Source: Vallicoccus soli (GTDB lineage: Bacteria; Actinomycetota; Actinomycetes; Motilibacterales; Motilibacteraceae). Taken from it: a DNA stretch of 64,000 nt. This document shows positions 56,158-64,000 of the stretch, piece after piece. Made by a program: the position numbers and the translations under genes. The DNA is taken from assembly GCF_003594885.1 (NCBI RefSeq), contig NZ_QZEZ01000001.1:186001-250000 (forward strand). The letters run 5' to 3'. Within the stretch, counting starts at the first letter, position 1. Each line of letters starts with the position of its first letter. The notes below the pieces were generated by a model. That model was not told where the DNA came from. It searched no databases and worked only from the letters and a program-made list of their open reading frames with translations.

Positions 56158-56973
56158 GTGACCGCCGTCCCGCGCTCGGCCCCCGTCCCGGAGGCGGGCC
56201 GGGCCCGGGCGCGCGCCTGGCTCGCCGGCGGGCTGGAGCCGGTGCCGGCGCGCGACGCCGCGACGGTGCTGCTGCTGCGCGACGGGGTGCGGGGGCTGGA
56301 GGTCTACCTGCAGCGGCGCTCCGGGGCGCTGGCGTTCGCCGGGGGGATGCACGCCTTCCCGGGCGGGACCGTCGACCCCGCCGACCGCGACGGGGGTGCC
56401 GCCGCGTGGGTGGACCCGCCGTCGGCGCAGGACGCCCGGCGGCTCGGCGGGCCCGCCGCCGCGCTGCTGCGCGCCGCGGCCCGCGAGTGCCTGGAGGAGT
56501 GCGGGGTGCTCCCGGCGCTCGACGCCGACGGCCGGCCCGCCGGTCCCGTGCCGCCCGGCGACCGCGCCGACCTGCTCGCCGGCGCGGTGGGCCTCGACGG
56601 GGTGCTGGCCCGCAACGGGCTGCGGCTGTCCGCCGCGCTGCTGCGCCCCTGGTCGCGCTGGGTCACGCCGCTGGACCAGCCCCGGCGGTACGACACCCGC
56701 TTCGTCGCCGCGGCGCTGCCGCCGGGGCAGGAGCCGTACGAGACCGGGGGCGAGTCCGCCGGCGGGGCCTGGGTGCGCCCCGCCGACGCGCTGCACGAGC
56801 ACGCCGCGGGGCGCCGGGCCATGCTCCTGCCCACGCAGGCCGCGCTCGCCGAGCTGGCGCCGCTGCCCACCGTCGCCGCGGCGCTGCGGGCCGCCGAGGA
56901 CCGGGACTGCGCGCCGGTGCTGCCGCGGGTCGTCGAGCGCGACGGGCGCCTCGTCGTCGAGGTGGTCCCGTGA
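56158..56973 (+). CDS. NUDIX-fold hydrolase, NUDT19-like
   Basis: 271 residues. FAGGMHAFPGGTVDPADRD followed after a long insert by ARECLEECGV gives a NUDIX box interrupted by about 35 residues, as in NUDT19/RppH-like CoA-diphosphatase relatives. Substrate not known. GTG start with TACGAT 7 nt upstream, no Shine-Dalgarno. Stop overlaps the MBL gene start (GTGA), so the two are coupled. Confidence 0.85.
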   Translation: MTAVPRSAPVPEAGRARARAWLAGGLEPVPARDAATVLLLRDGVRGLEVYLQRRSGALAFAGGMHAFPGGTVDPADRDGGAAAWVDPPSAQDARRLGGPAAALLRAAARECLEECGVLPALDADGRPAGPVPPGDRADLLAGAVGLDGVLARNGLRLSAALLRPWSRWVTPLDQPRRYDTRFVAAALPPGQEPYETGGESAGGAWVRPADALHEHAAGRRAMLLPTQAALAELAPLPTVAAALRAAEDRDCAPVLPRVVERDGRLVVEVVP

Positions 56974-57791
56974 GCGGCGCTCCCGGCGGCCCGGAGCCGG
57001 CGCCGCCGCTCCCGCCGTGGGTCGCGCTCGTGCGCGCGCCCAACCCCGGCCCCATGACGCTGGAGGGCACCAACACCTGGGTGCTGGGCACGGCCGGCGG
57101 CGTGGTCGTCGTCGACCCGGGGCCGCTGCACGAGGAGCACCTGCGCCGCGTCGCCGCGCACGGGCCGGTGCTGCGCACCGTCCTCACCCACGGGCACCCC
57201 GACCACGCCGAGGGCGCCCGGCGCTTCGCCGCGCTCACCGGCGCGCCGGTGCTGGCCCGGGACCCGGCGCTCGCCCTCGACGGGCCGGCGCTCGCCGCGG
57301 GGCCGCTCCCGCTCGACGCCGCTCCCGGCGCCGCGCCGCCCGGGCTCGACGTCGAGGTCCTGCTCACCCCGGGGCACACCGCGGACTCCGTGTGCCTGCT
57401 CGTGCGCGGCCCGGACGGCGCGCGGGCCCTGCTCACCGGCGACACGGTGCTCGGGCGCGGCACCACGGTCGTGGCGCACCCGGACGGGCGGCTGGGCGAC
57501 TACCTCGCCTCGCTGCGCCGGCTCGCCGCGCTGGGGCCGCTGCCGGTGCTGCCCGGGCACGGACCGCCGCGCCCCGACGCCGGGGCCGCGGCGCGGGCGT
57601 ACCTCGCCCACCGCGAGCAGCGCCTCGCCGAGGTCCGCGCGGCCCTCGCCGCCGGCGCGCGCACCCCGGCCGAGGTGGTGGCCGCGGTCTACCCGGACCT
57701 GCCGGCGGCGCTGCGCCCGGCCGCCGAGCGCACGGTGCGCGCCGCCCTCGTGCTCCTCGGGCAGGAGGGGCTCAGCGCGAGCGGCGCGTGA
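56970..57791 (+). CDS. Metallo-beta-lactamase-fold hydrolase
   Basis: 273 residues. Metal motif THGHPDHAEG, later TPGHTADSV and GDTVLGRG, and the LPGHGPP histidine complete a LACTB2-like dinuclear zinc site; a winged-helix-like C-terminal segment (EVVAAVYPDLPAAL) follows, as in LACTB2 endoribonucleases. Function probably hydrolytic on RNA or a thioester. Overlaps the upstream NUDIX gene by 4 bp and the convergent crp gene by 20 bp. Confidence 0.9.
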   Translation: MSGAPGGPEPAPPLPPWVALVRAPNPGPMTLEGTNTWVLGTAGGVVVVDPGPLHEEHLRRVAAHGPVLRTVLTHGHPDHAEGARRFAALTGAPVLARDPALALDGPALAAGPLPLDAAPGAAPPGLDVEVLLTPGHTADSVCLLVRGPDGARALLTGDTVLGRGTTVVAHPDGRLGDYLASLRRLAALGPLPVLPGHGPPRPDAGAAARAYLAHREQRLAEVRAALAAGARTPAEVVAAVYPDLPAALRPAAERTVRAALVLLGQEGLSASGA

Positions 57792-58458
57792 GGCGCTCCA
57801 CGTCGAGGATGACGACGGCCCGGGCCTCGTGGCGCAGCCAGCCGCGCTGGGCGAAGTCGGCGAGGGCCTTGTTGACCGTCTCGCGCGAGGCGCCGACGAG
57901 CTGCGCGAGCTCCTCCTGCGTGAGGTCGTGCGTCACGTGGATGCCGTCCTCGCTCTGCACGCCGAAGCGCTTGGCGAGGTCGAGCAGGGCCTTGGCCACG
58001 CGGCCGGGGACGTCGGAGAAGACGAGGTCGGCCAGCGTGTCGTTCGTGCGGCGCAGGCGCTGGGCGAGCGCGCGCAGCAGCTGGGTGGCCACCTCGGGGC
58101 GACCGGTGAGCCACGGCTGCAGGTCGGCGTGCCCCAGGGCGATGAGCGTGGTCGAGGTGACCGCCGTCGCGGTCGCGGTGCGCGGGCCCGGGTCGAAGAG
58201 CGACAGCTCGCCGAACATCTCGCCCGGGCCCTGGATCGCGAGCAGGTTCTCGCGCCCGTCCGAGGAGGTGCGGCCGAGCTTGATCTTGCCCGAGGTGACC
58301 ACGTAGAGCTGGTCGCCCGGCTGGCCCTCGTGGAAGAGCACGTCGCCGCGCGAGAGCCGCACCTCGGTCATGCTCGCCCGCAGCGCGGACGCCGCCTCGT
58401 CGTCGAGCGCCGCGAACAGAGGGGCCCCCCGGACGTCGCCCTGCCGGTCCTCTGCCAC
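57772..58458 (-). CDS. crp: Crp-family cAMP-responsive regulator
   Basis: 228 residues. cAMP-binding cassette GEMFGELSLFDPGPRTATA and a C-terminal helix-turn-helix LTQEELAQLVGASRETVNKAL, both very close to mycobacterial Crp as I remember it. Start GTG chosen because AGGAGG lies 7 nt upstream. Global regulator of carbon and respiration genes. Placement next to the MBL, nth and marP genes agrees with the mycobacterial order. A GTCAC-N6-GTGAC palindrome lies 52 bp upstream. Confidence 0.95.
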   Translation of the reverse strand: MAEDRQGDVRGAPLFAALDDEAASALRASMTEVRLSRGDVLFHEGQPGDQLYVVTSGKIKLGRTSSDGRENLLAIQGPGEMFGELSLFDPGPRTATATAVTSTTLIALGHADLQPWLTGRPEVATQLLRALAQRLRRTNDTLADLVFSDVPGRVAKALLDLAKRFGVQSEDGIHVTHDLTQEELAQLVGASRETVNKALADFAQRGWLRHEARAVVILDVERLTRRSR

Positions 58459-58509
58459 CGCGGTTCCTCCTGCTCGACGTGCTGGTCCCGCGGTCGCGCC
58501 GCGGGGTCC

Positions 58510-58525
58510 GTCACCGGATCGTGAC
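58510..58525. promoter_or_regulatory. Palindrome upstream of crp
   Basis: GTCAC-CGGATC-GTGAC, a perfect 5-bp inverted repeat 52 bp before the crp start. Arm order is the reverse of the usual Crp site (TGTGA-N6-TCACA), so I call it only a candidate operator. Confidence 0.4.
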
Positions 58526-58629
58526 ACGGCCCATACTGCCGCACGCCCGCACGGGGCGCCGGGAGGTGCCGCCGCGCAGCGCCCGGCGCGCCCGGCCCGG
58601 CGCCCGCCCGGCGCCCGCCCGGCGCCCGC

Positions 58630-59136
58630 TCAGCGGCGCGCGAACGGACCCTGCAGCGGCAGTGCCGCGAGGCAGCTCGACGGGTCCTCCCGGTAGCGCG
58701 CGATGAGCTCGGTGGTGGCCTCGTCGATCCAGCGGTGCAGCGTCGTCCGGTACGCCGACAGGTCCTGCTCCGCCCGCTCGAGCCGGGCCACGAGGGCCGC
58801 CCGCTCGGCCGGGTCCTCGCCCGGCAGGCTCGCCCACAGCACCGCGAGGTCCGGCAGCGGCGGCGCCTCGCCGTCCTGGCGCACCCGCACCAGCGCCGTG
58901 CGCCGGCTCGCGGCCGCACCCGTGCTCAGCGCCTCGCGCAGCCTCTGCGGGTCCGGCGGCGAGGGGGCCCGCCGCGAGCGCGCGTCGCCGCGCACGACGT
59001 CCAGCCGCGCCTGGATGAGGCGGCGCCAGTACGAGACGCGGTCCTCCTCCGTGGCGAGCTCGCCGCGGTACGCCCGCAGCTGCTCCAGCGGCAGGTGCGC
59101 GAGGTCAGCGCACCGCTCCAGTCCCGTTCCCACCAT
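58630..59136 (-). CDS. rsiG: RsiG-like c-di-GMP-dependent anti-sigma factor
   Basis: 168 residues, mostly two long helices. Helix one holds E31, S35, R38, Q42 and D46 and fits the RsiG motif E(X3)S(X2)R(X3)Q(X3)D exactly. Helix two holds E123, S127, R130, H134 and D138, the same motif with His in place of Gln. In Streptomyces, RsiG with bound c-di-GMP sequesters the sigma factor WhiG. Start is uncertain: ATG at 59136 gives the family-like beginning, a GTG 34 codons upstream is possible. No whiG/fliA is in the window. Lies between crp and nth. Confidence 0.8.
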   Translation of the reverse strand: MVGTGLERCADLAHLPLEQLRAYRGELATEEDRVSYWRRLIQARLDVVRGDARSRRAPSPPDPQRLREALSTGAAASRRTALVRVRQDGEAPPLPDLAVLWASLPGEDPAERAALVARLERAEQDLSAYRTTLHRWIDEATTELIARYREDPSSCLAALPLQGPFARR

Positions 59137-59276
59137 GTCGTCCGTGCTCCCGTCGGCCGAGGGCCCGTCCGTGGGCCCTCCTCCCCAGGACCGTCGTCGC
59201 CGCCGCCGCGGCGCTTGAGGCGCGGCGGCGCGGATCACCCGAGCGGGGGGCGGTCGACCGGTCGTACCCTTCCGGG

Positions 59277-60011
59277 GTGCCCGTCGCCGCCCGTACCGCC
59301 GCCCGCTGGGCGGAGGAGACCCCGCTGGGCCGCACCCGCCGCGCGCGCCGGATGCACCGGCTCCTCGCCGAGCGCTACCCGGAGGCCCGGTGCGAGCTGG
59401 ACTTCGCCGACCCGCTGCAGCTGCTCGTCGCGACGGTCCTGTCCGCGCAGACGACGGACGTGCGGGTCAACCTCGTGACGCCGGTGCTCTTCGCGCGCTA
59501 CCGCACGGCGGCGGACTACGCCGCGGCGGACCGCGAGGAGCTCGAGGGGATCATCCAGTCCACGGGCTTCTACCGGGCGAAGGCGAACAGCCTCCTCAAC
59601 CTGGGGACGCAGCTCTGCGAGCGGTTCGGCGGGGAGGTGCCGCCGCGGCTGGAGGACCTCGTCACCCTGCCGGGCGTCGGGCGCAAGACCGCCAACGTCG
59701 TGCTCGGCAACGCCTTCGGCGTGCCCGGCATCACCGTCGACACGCACTTCGGGCGCCTCGCGCGCCGGTTCGGCTGGACCGCCTCGGAGGACCCGGTGCG
59801 GGTCGAGGCCGAGGTCGGCGACCTGTTCCCGCCGCGCGACTGGACGATGCTGTCGCACCGGCTCATCTGGCACGGGCGGCGCACCTGCCACGCACGGCGC
59901 CCCGCCTGCGGCGCCTGCCCGGTCGCCGCGCTGTGCCCCTCGTACGGCGAGGGCGAGACCGACCCCGAGCGGGCGCGCAAGCTCCTCAAGTACGAGCTCG
60001 CCGGCACGTGA
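59277..60011 (+). CDS. nth: Endonuclease III
   Basis: 244 residues. Catalytic Lys context LSAQTTD, helix-hairpin-helix [12 protein letters not shown] with catalytic Asp in TVDTHFGR, and the 4Fe-4S ligands in [17 protein letters not shown]. Base-excision repair glycosylase/AP lyase for oxidised pyrimidines. GTG start with TACCCT 6 nt upstream and no Shine-Dalgarno. Stop overlaps the next NUDIX gene (GTGA). Confidence 0.96.
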   Translation: MPVAARTAARWAEETPLGRTRRARRMHRLLAERYPEARCELDFADPLQLLVATVLSAQTTDVRVNLVTPVLFARYRTAADYAAADREELEGIIQSTGFYRAKANSLLNLGTQLCERFGGEVPPRLEDLVTLPGVGRKTANVVLGNAFGVPGITVDTHFGRLARRFGWTASEDPVRVEAEVGDLFPPRDWTMLSHRLIWHGRRTCHARRPACGACPVAALCPSYGEGETDPERARKLLKYELAGT

Positions 60012-60682
60012 GCGCCCCGCCCGCCGCCGCGCCGGGGGTGCCGGCGTGGCTGGCCCCCGTCGCCGCGCTGCCCGGGCGCCTCGGCCCGTACGACCTGAGC
60101 CGGCTGCGCCCGCCGCGCGGCGACGAGCGGCCGGGCGCCGTGCTCGTGCTGTTCGGCGAGGGCGACGAGGGGCCCGACCTGCTGCTCATCGAGCGCGCGG
60201 CGACGCTGCGCTCGCACTCCGGCCAGCCCGCCTTCCCCGGCGGGGCCCAGGACCCCGGCGACGACGGCCCCGCGGGCGCCGCGCTGCGCGAGGCGCAGGA
60301 GGAGACCGGCCTGGACCCGGCGGGCGTGCAGGTGCTCGGGCTGCTGCCGGCCCTGTGGGTCCCCGTCAGCGGCTTCGCGGTGGTGCCCGTGCTCGCCTGG
60401 TGGCGCGAGCCCTCGCCGGTGCGGGTGGTCGACCCCGCGGAGTGCGCCGCGGTGCACCGGGTGCCGATCGCCGAGCTCCTCGACCCGGCGCACCGGGTGC
60501 GCACCCGGCACCCGTCCGGGCACGTCGGGCCCGCCTTCGCGGTGCGCGGGATGCTCGTCTGGGGCTTCACCGCGGGGATCCTCGACCGGGTGCTGCACCA
60601 CGCGGGGTGGGAGCGCCCCTGGGACGAGAGCCGCGTCGTCCCCGCCCCGGCCGACCCGCCGAGGGACGTGCCGCCGGCGTGA
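60008..60682 (+). CDS. CoA pyrophosphatase-type NUDIX hydrolase
   Basis: 224 residues. The CoA-family motif [21 protein letters not shown] precedes an intact NUDIX box ([15 protein letters not shown]). Members split CoA or acyl-CoA into 3',5'-ADP and 4'-phosphopantetheine. GTG start overlaps the nth stop; marP begins 12 bp after its end, so nth-nudix-marP behave as one operon, as in mycobacteria. Confidence 0.9.
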   Translation: MSAPPAAAPGVPAWLAPVAALPGRLGPYDLSRLRPPRGDERPGAVLVLFGEGDEGPDLLLIERAATLRSHSGQPAFPGGAQDPGDDGPAGAALREAQEETGLDPAGVQVLGLLPALWVPVSGFAVVPVLAWWREPSPVRVVDPAECAAVHRVPIAELLDPAHRVRTRHPSGHVGPAFAVRGMLVWGFTAGILDRVLHHAGWERPWDESRVVPAPADPPRDVPPA

Positions 60683-60694
60683 GGGCCCGCTGAC

Positions 60695-61885
60695 GTGGAC
60701 CTCACCTGGGTGGACGCCGCCCTGCTCCTCGCCTGCCTGGCCGTGGGGCTCTCCGGGCTGCGCCAGGGCTTCCTCGTGGGCCTGCTGAGCTTCGCCGGCT
60801 TCCTCGGCGGCGGCGTGCTCGGCATGCTCCTCGTGCCCGAGGTCGTCGGCTCGTGGGACCCGGGCCTCGCGCAGGTCGTCGCCGCGGTCGCGCTCGTCGT
60901 CGCGGTGGCCACGGTGGGGCAGGTGCTGCTCGGCTGGGCGGCGCTGCGGCTGCGCGCCGCGCTGCGCTGGCGCCCGGCGCGGATGCTCGACTCCGGCGCC
61001 GGCGCGCTGCTGGGGGTGGCCTCGCTGCTCGTCGTCGCGTGGTTCGTCGGCGCCGCGCTGCGCCAGGCGCCGCTGCCGACGGTGGCCCGCGAGGTCGCGG
61101 CCTCGCGCGTGCTCAGCGCGGTGGACCGGGTCATGCCCGACGACGCGCAGGGCCTCTTCGGCTCCTTCCGCTCGGTGCTCGGCGACAACGGCTTCCCGCA
61201 GGTGTTCGGCGGCCTCTCGCCCGAGCGCATCGCGCCGGTCGACCCGCCCTCGGGCGGGGCCGTCGGGTCGGCCGGGGTGCGCGGCGCCGCCGGCAGCGTG
61301 GTGCGCCTGGACGGGCAGGCGCGGGACTGCGGCCGCAGCATCGAGGGGTCCGGCTTCGTGTACGAGGACGGGCTCGTCATGACGAACGCGCACGTCGTCG
61401 CCGGGGTGGACGAGCCGCGGGTGCGGGTCGGCGGGCGCGGCGCGAGCCTCGAGGGCGAGGTCGTCGTCTTCGACCCCCAGCGCGACCTCGCCGTCGTGCG
61501 CGTGCCCGGCCTCGACGCGCCGCCGCTGCAGTTCGTCGAGGGCGCGGGCCGCGGCGACGAGGCCGTCGTCGCCGGCTTCCCGCGCGGGGGGCCGTACCGG
61601 CTCGACCCCGCCCGCGTCCGCGAGCAGATCACCGCGCGGGGGCAGGACATCTACGACGAGCGGCGCGTGGCCCGCTCGGTGCTCTCGCTCTACGCCCTCG
61701 TGCAGCCGGGCAACTCCGGCGGCCCGCTGCTGGCGCCCGACGGGCGGGTGTACGGCGTCGTCTTCGCCAAGTCCCTCGACGACCCCGACACCGGCTACGC
61801 GCTGAGCCTCGAGGAGGTCGCGCCCGTCGCCGAGGCCGGACGGACCGCCGACGGCCCGGTGGACACGCGCGGCTGCACCGGCTGA
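60695..61885 (+). CDS. marP: MarP membrane serine protease (acid resistance)
   Basis: 396 residues: four N-terminal membrane helices of CvpA type (to about 150) and a chymotrypsin-like protease domain with catalytic His in NAHVVAG, Asp in QRDLAVV and Ser in GNSGGPL. Two cysteines (DCGRS and the C-terminal RGCTG) match the regulatory disulfide of mycobacterial MarP. Periplasmic protease needed for pH homeostasis there by activating a peptidoglycan hydrolase. GTG start 12 bp after the upstream NUDIX gene. Confidence 0.94.
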   Translation: MDLTWVDAALLLACLAVGLSGLRQGFLVGLLSFAGFLGGGVLGMLLVPEVVGSWDPGLAQVVAAVALVVAVATVGQVLLGWAALRLRAALRWRPARMLDSGAGALLGVASLLVVAWFVGAALRQAPLPTVAREVAASRVLSAVDRVMPDDAQGLFGSFRSVLGDNGFPQVFGGLSPERIAPVDPPSGGAVGSAGVRGAAGSVVRLDGQARDCGRSIEGSGFVYEDGLVMTNAHVVAGVDEPRVRVGGRGASLEGEVVVFDPQRDLAVVRVPGLDAPPLQFVEGAGRGDEAVVAGFPRGGPYRLDPARVREQITARGQDIYDERRVARSVLSLYALVQPGNSGGPLLAPDGRVYGVVFAKSLDDPDTGYALSLEEVAPVAEAGRTADGPVDTRGCTG

Positions 61886-61914
61886 GCGGCACCGCCGGCG
61901 CGCCCGGCCCGGCC

Positions 61915-62835
61915 TCAGCCGGGGCGCGCGAGCCAGTCGAGCAGGACCTCGCCGAACGCCCCCGGGTCCTCCTCGTGGGGGAAGTGCCCGGTGCCGGGCA
62001 GCTGCGCCCAGCGGTACGGCCCCCGCACGTGCGCGCCGCTGCCGGCGGCGGTGGTGGGCAGGACCGACGGGTCGAGGCTGCCGTGCACCTGCAGCACCGG
62101 CAGCTCGACGGGGCGGCGCATCGCGTGGGCGTAGCGCAGGCCGTCGCTGCGCGCCACGGAGCGCACGGCCCAGCGGAAGGTCTCCAGCGCGCAGTGCGCG
62201 GCCCCCGGGATCCGCAGCGCCGCGGCGTAGTAGTCCTCGGCCTCGCGGTCGGGGAACGCGCCCGGCCCGGACCAGGCGCGCAGCAGCCCGGCGACCGTCC
62301 CCTCGGCGGCGAGGTGCCGCTCGGGCAGCACGGGCAGCTGGAAGCGCAGGGCCCCGCGGCTCGCCGCCATCTGCGCCGGGTCGGTGAGCAGGGCGGTGCG
62401 CAGCCGCCGGGGGTGCGCCGCGGAGACCACGCACACCCGCGACACGACCTGCGGGTGCGCGACGGCGGCCGTCCAGGCGAGCAGCCCGCCCCACCCGTGG
62501 CCCACGACCACGGCCCGCTCCACCCCCAGCGCGCGCACCACGCCGGCGACGTCGCCGACGAGGGTCGGGGGGTCGTACCCGCGCGGGGGCTTGTCGCTCG
62601 CGCCGTAGCCGCGCAGGTCCACGGCCGCGGCCCGCCAGCCGGCCGCGGCGAGCGGCTCGAGCAGGTGCCGCCAGGCCCACCAGCACTCGGGGAAGCCGTG
62701 CAGGAGCAGCACGAGCGGGCCCTCGCCCACCTCGGCGACGTGGAACCGGGCCCCGTTGGCGCTCACCATGCGGTGGCTCCAGGGGCCCGGCGTCAGGACG
62801 CAGGACGCGTCCACGGGGGTGGGGCGGGCGGGCAC
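61915..62835 (-). CDS. Alpha/beta-hydrolase, EphE-like, with missing nucleophile
   Basis: 306 residues. Oxyanion HGFPECWWAWRH and DLRGYGASDKPPRGYD are typical of epoxide-hydrolase-like proteins, and a late histidine GTGHFPHEE is present. At the nucleophile elbow the sequence is VVGHGWGG, with Gly where Asp or Ser should stand, so the classical triad is incomplete. Could be inactive, or use another residue. GTG start 2 bp after the stop of the holin-like gene. Same neighbourhood as mycobacterial ephE next to marP. Confidence 0.85.
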   Translation of the reverse strand: MPARPTPVDASCVLTPGPWSHRMVSANGARFHVAEVGEGPLVLLLHGFPECWWAWRHLLEPLAAAGWRAAAVDLRGYGASDKPPRGYDPPTLVGDVAGVVRALGVERAVVVGHGWGGLLAWTAAVAHPQVVSRVCVVSAAHPRRLRTALLTDPAQMAASRGALRFQLPVLPERHLAAEGTVAGLLRAWSGPGAFPDREAEDYYAAALRIPGAAHCALETFRWAVRSVARSDGLRYAHAMRRPVELPVLQVHGSLDPSVLPTTAAGSGAHVRGPYRWAQLPGTGHFPHEEDPGAFGEVLLDWLARPG

Positions 62836-62837
62836 GC

Positions 62838-63287
62838 TCAGCGCCGCGCGCCGCCCCTGCCCGCGCCCTTGAGCACGGCGACCGTCTCCTTCGACGAGCG
62901 CAGCGTGCGCTCGGGCGCCTTCACCTGCTTGACCTGGCGCAGCCCCACGAAGGCCACCGCACCGGCCACGAGGAGGTACACCCCGCCCACGACGAGGAAC
63001 GAGGCCCACGTCGGCAGGCCGAGCTCGACGAGGACGTACACCAGGCAGAACGAGAGCAGGACCGACGCGAGCAGCGCGACGACCCCGGCGACGGCGAACA
63101 TGCCCGCGCCGACGCCGGCGTGCTTGACGTCGTCCTTGAGCTCGGTCTTGGCCAGCTCGATCTCGTCGCGCACCAGGGCCGAGAGGTCGCGGCTGGCCGA
63201 GGCGACGAGGGCACCGAGGGTCGGGTCGTCCGGGCCCGGCCGGGCGCTGCTGCGGGCGGGGGTCGACGAGCCGTAGGTGGTGGCCAT
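62838..63287 (-). CDS. Phage-holin-like (holin_3_6/DUF1469) membrane protein
   Basis: 149 residues. Helical start ALVASASRDLSALVRDEIELAKTELK, two membrane helices (about 63-85 and 93-115) and a charged tail. Family is labelled phage holin superfamily III, but it is a house-keeping gene in actinobacteria beside marP/acs; no phage genes are near. Function unknown. ATG start; GAGAGGACCACG precedes it. Confidence 0.88.
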   Translation of the reverse strand: MATTYGSSTPARSSARPGPDDPTLGALVASASRDLSALVRDEIELAKTELKDDVKHAGVGAGMFAVAGVVALLASVLLSFCLVYVLVELGLPTWASFLVVGGVYLLVAGAVAFVGLRQVKQVKAPERTLRSSKETVAVLKGAGRGGARR

Positions 63288-63353
63288 CGTGGTCCTCTCG
63301 TGCGGACGGGCTGGTTCGGTCGCGGTGCGTCGGGCCGGAGCGTACGGGGGTCC

Positions 63354-63386
63354 GGCCCGGCCGGGCTCCCATGCCCCGGCCGGGCC
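63354..63386 (-). terminator. Terminator hairpin after acs
   Basis: 12-bp perfect stem GGCCCGGCCGGG / CCCGGCCGGGCC with a 9-nt loop, 36 bp beyond the acs stop on the minus strand. Confidence 0.75.
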
Positions 63387-63422
63387 GCGCCCAGTCCTGC
63401 TCCTGCTCCCTGCTGGTGCCGG

Positions 63423-64000
63423 CTAGTCCTCCGCCGAGGAGCCCGAGCCGAGCCCCTGCCCGATGAGGTTCATCACCGTCGGGTCGGCGAGGGTCGTCAC
63501 GTCGCCCAGGGAGCGGTTCTCCGCGACGTCGCGCAGCAGCCGGCGCATGATCTTGCCGGAGCGGGTCTTGGGCAGCTCGGCGACGACCATGACCTGGCGC
63601 GGCTTGGCGATCGGGCCGATCTCCTTGGCCACGTGCCGGCGCAGCTCCTGCACGACCGCCTCGCCCGCCTCCGCGTCCTCGGCCGCCGCCTCGGCGGCGG
63701 CGCCGCGCAGGATGACGAAGGCGACGATGCCCTGGCCCGTCGTCGGGTCGGTCGCGCCGACCACGGCCGCCTCGGCGACCTTGGGGTGCGACACCAGGGC
63801 GGACTCCACCTCGGTCGTCGAGATGCGGTGGCCCGAGACGTTCATGACGTCGTCGACCCGCCCCAGCAGCCAGAGGTCGCCGTCCTCGTCCTTCTTGGCC
63901 CCGTCGCCGGCGAAGTACATCGCCTCGAAGCGCGACCAGTACGTGTCGACGTACCGCTGGTCGTCGCCCCAGATGGTCCGCAGCATCGACGGCCACGGCT
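63423..64000 (-). CDS. acs: Acetyl-CoA synthetase, C-terminal part (cut by window edge)
   Basis: Only the last 192 or so residues are in the window. The hinge region GRVDDVMNVSGHRISTTEVE and the acetylation-site motif PKTRSGKIMRRLLR are diagnostic of acetyl-CoA synthetase. Activates acetate to acetyl-CoA; the lysine in PKTRSGK is the known acetylation switch. An Ala/Glu-rich insert (AAAEAAAEDAEAGEA) lies in the C-terminal subdomain. The start lies outside the window. Confidence 0.95.
   Translation of the reverse strand, partial: PWPSMLRTIWGDDQRYVDTYWSRFEAMYFAGDGAKKDEDGDLWLLGRVDDVMNVSGHRISTTEVESALVSHPKVAEAAVVGATDPTTGQGIVAFVILRGAAAEAAAEDAEAGEAVVQELRRHVAKEIGPIAKPRQVMVVAELPKTRSGKIMRRLLRDVAENRSLGDVTTLADPTVMNLIGQGLGSGSSAED

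Noticed and set aside
58510..58525. Canonical Crp autoregulatory site
   Set aside because: Half-sites are inverted relative to TGTGA-N6-TCACA, so it was kept only as an unassigned palindrome.
62838..63287. Prophage remnant suggested by the holin label
   Set aside because: No other phage genes; the family is a house-keeping gene beside marP/acs in actinobacteria.

Overview
The window is very G+C-rich DNA (roughly three quarters G+C by eye). Many genes start with GTG, and start codons often overlap the preceding stop. Actinobacterial marker families are present: WhiB, MarP, a PASTA-containing penicillin-binding protein, DUF5063, tRNA-deaminase-associated protein, an actinobacterial DUF1707 protein and an RsiG-like protein. 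It reads as chromosomal DNA of a high-G+C actinomycete outside the mycolic-acid group. No insertion sequence, prophage, integrase, CRISPR array or rRNA operon was seen.

Layout. 0-5.2 kb: cytochrome bd oxidase operon cydA-cydB-cydD-cydC on the minus strand, with cydC cut by the window edge. 5.3-10.8 kb: a membrane GGDEF-EAL protein, a copper module (Csp-type storage protein, CopZ chaperone, CsoR repressor) with a palindromic CsoR-type operator, an SDR protein and a small HATPase protein. 10.9-20.1 kb: a ClpC-like unfoldase, a LacI regulator, a PIG-L deacetylase and a 1288-residue hybrid histidine kinase/receiver/PP2C/HATPase protein. 20.1-27.1 kb: AI-2E-type transporter, uracil phosphoribosyltransferase, Tat-exported multicopper oxidase, tadA with its associated gene, tRNA-Ser(CGA), a 600-bp gene-free stretch and purU. 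27.1-37 kb: LytR_C protein, tRNA-Ser(GGA), SRP RNA, then dnaX-ybaB-recR-DUF5063 and ask-asd. 37-46 kb: small hypotheticals, a diguanylate cyclase, pta, a formate/nitrite-type channel, an S9 peptidase and an exported collagen-like protein. 46.2-64 kb: a block whose content and order match the Mycobacterium tuberculosis ponA2-whiB4-ArsA pair-ridA-MBL-crp-nth-nudix-marP-ephE-acs neighbourhood from memory. Here it also carries a HelD-like RNA polymerase motor gene, a MerR gene and an RsiG-like gene.

How genes may work together. Two c-di-GMP enzymes (5.3 and 38.5 kb) and an RsiG-like anti-sigma protein (58.6 kb) carrying both expected c-di-GMP-binding motifs suggest that c-di-GMP controls a WhiG/FliA-type sigma factor in this organism. 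Copper handling is covered by Csp/CopZ/CsoR plus the multicopper oxidase. Acetate and energy metabolism is represented by pta, acs, cytochrome bd and Crp.

Two sequence-level patterns recur. First, at least fifteen genes have a TANNNT box exactly 6-7 nt before the start codon with no Shine-Dalgarno sequence, the signature of leaderless transcripts. Second, a palindromic element (ACGGGTGCCG/CGGCACCCGT plus CACGTGGTC) occurs twice, both times between convergent genes. Coordinates of starts are my choices and are justified in each entry; codes and families are recognised from sequence motifs, not from database searches.
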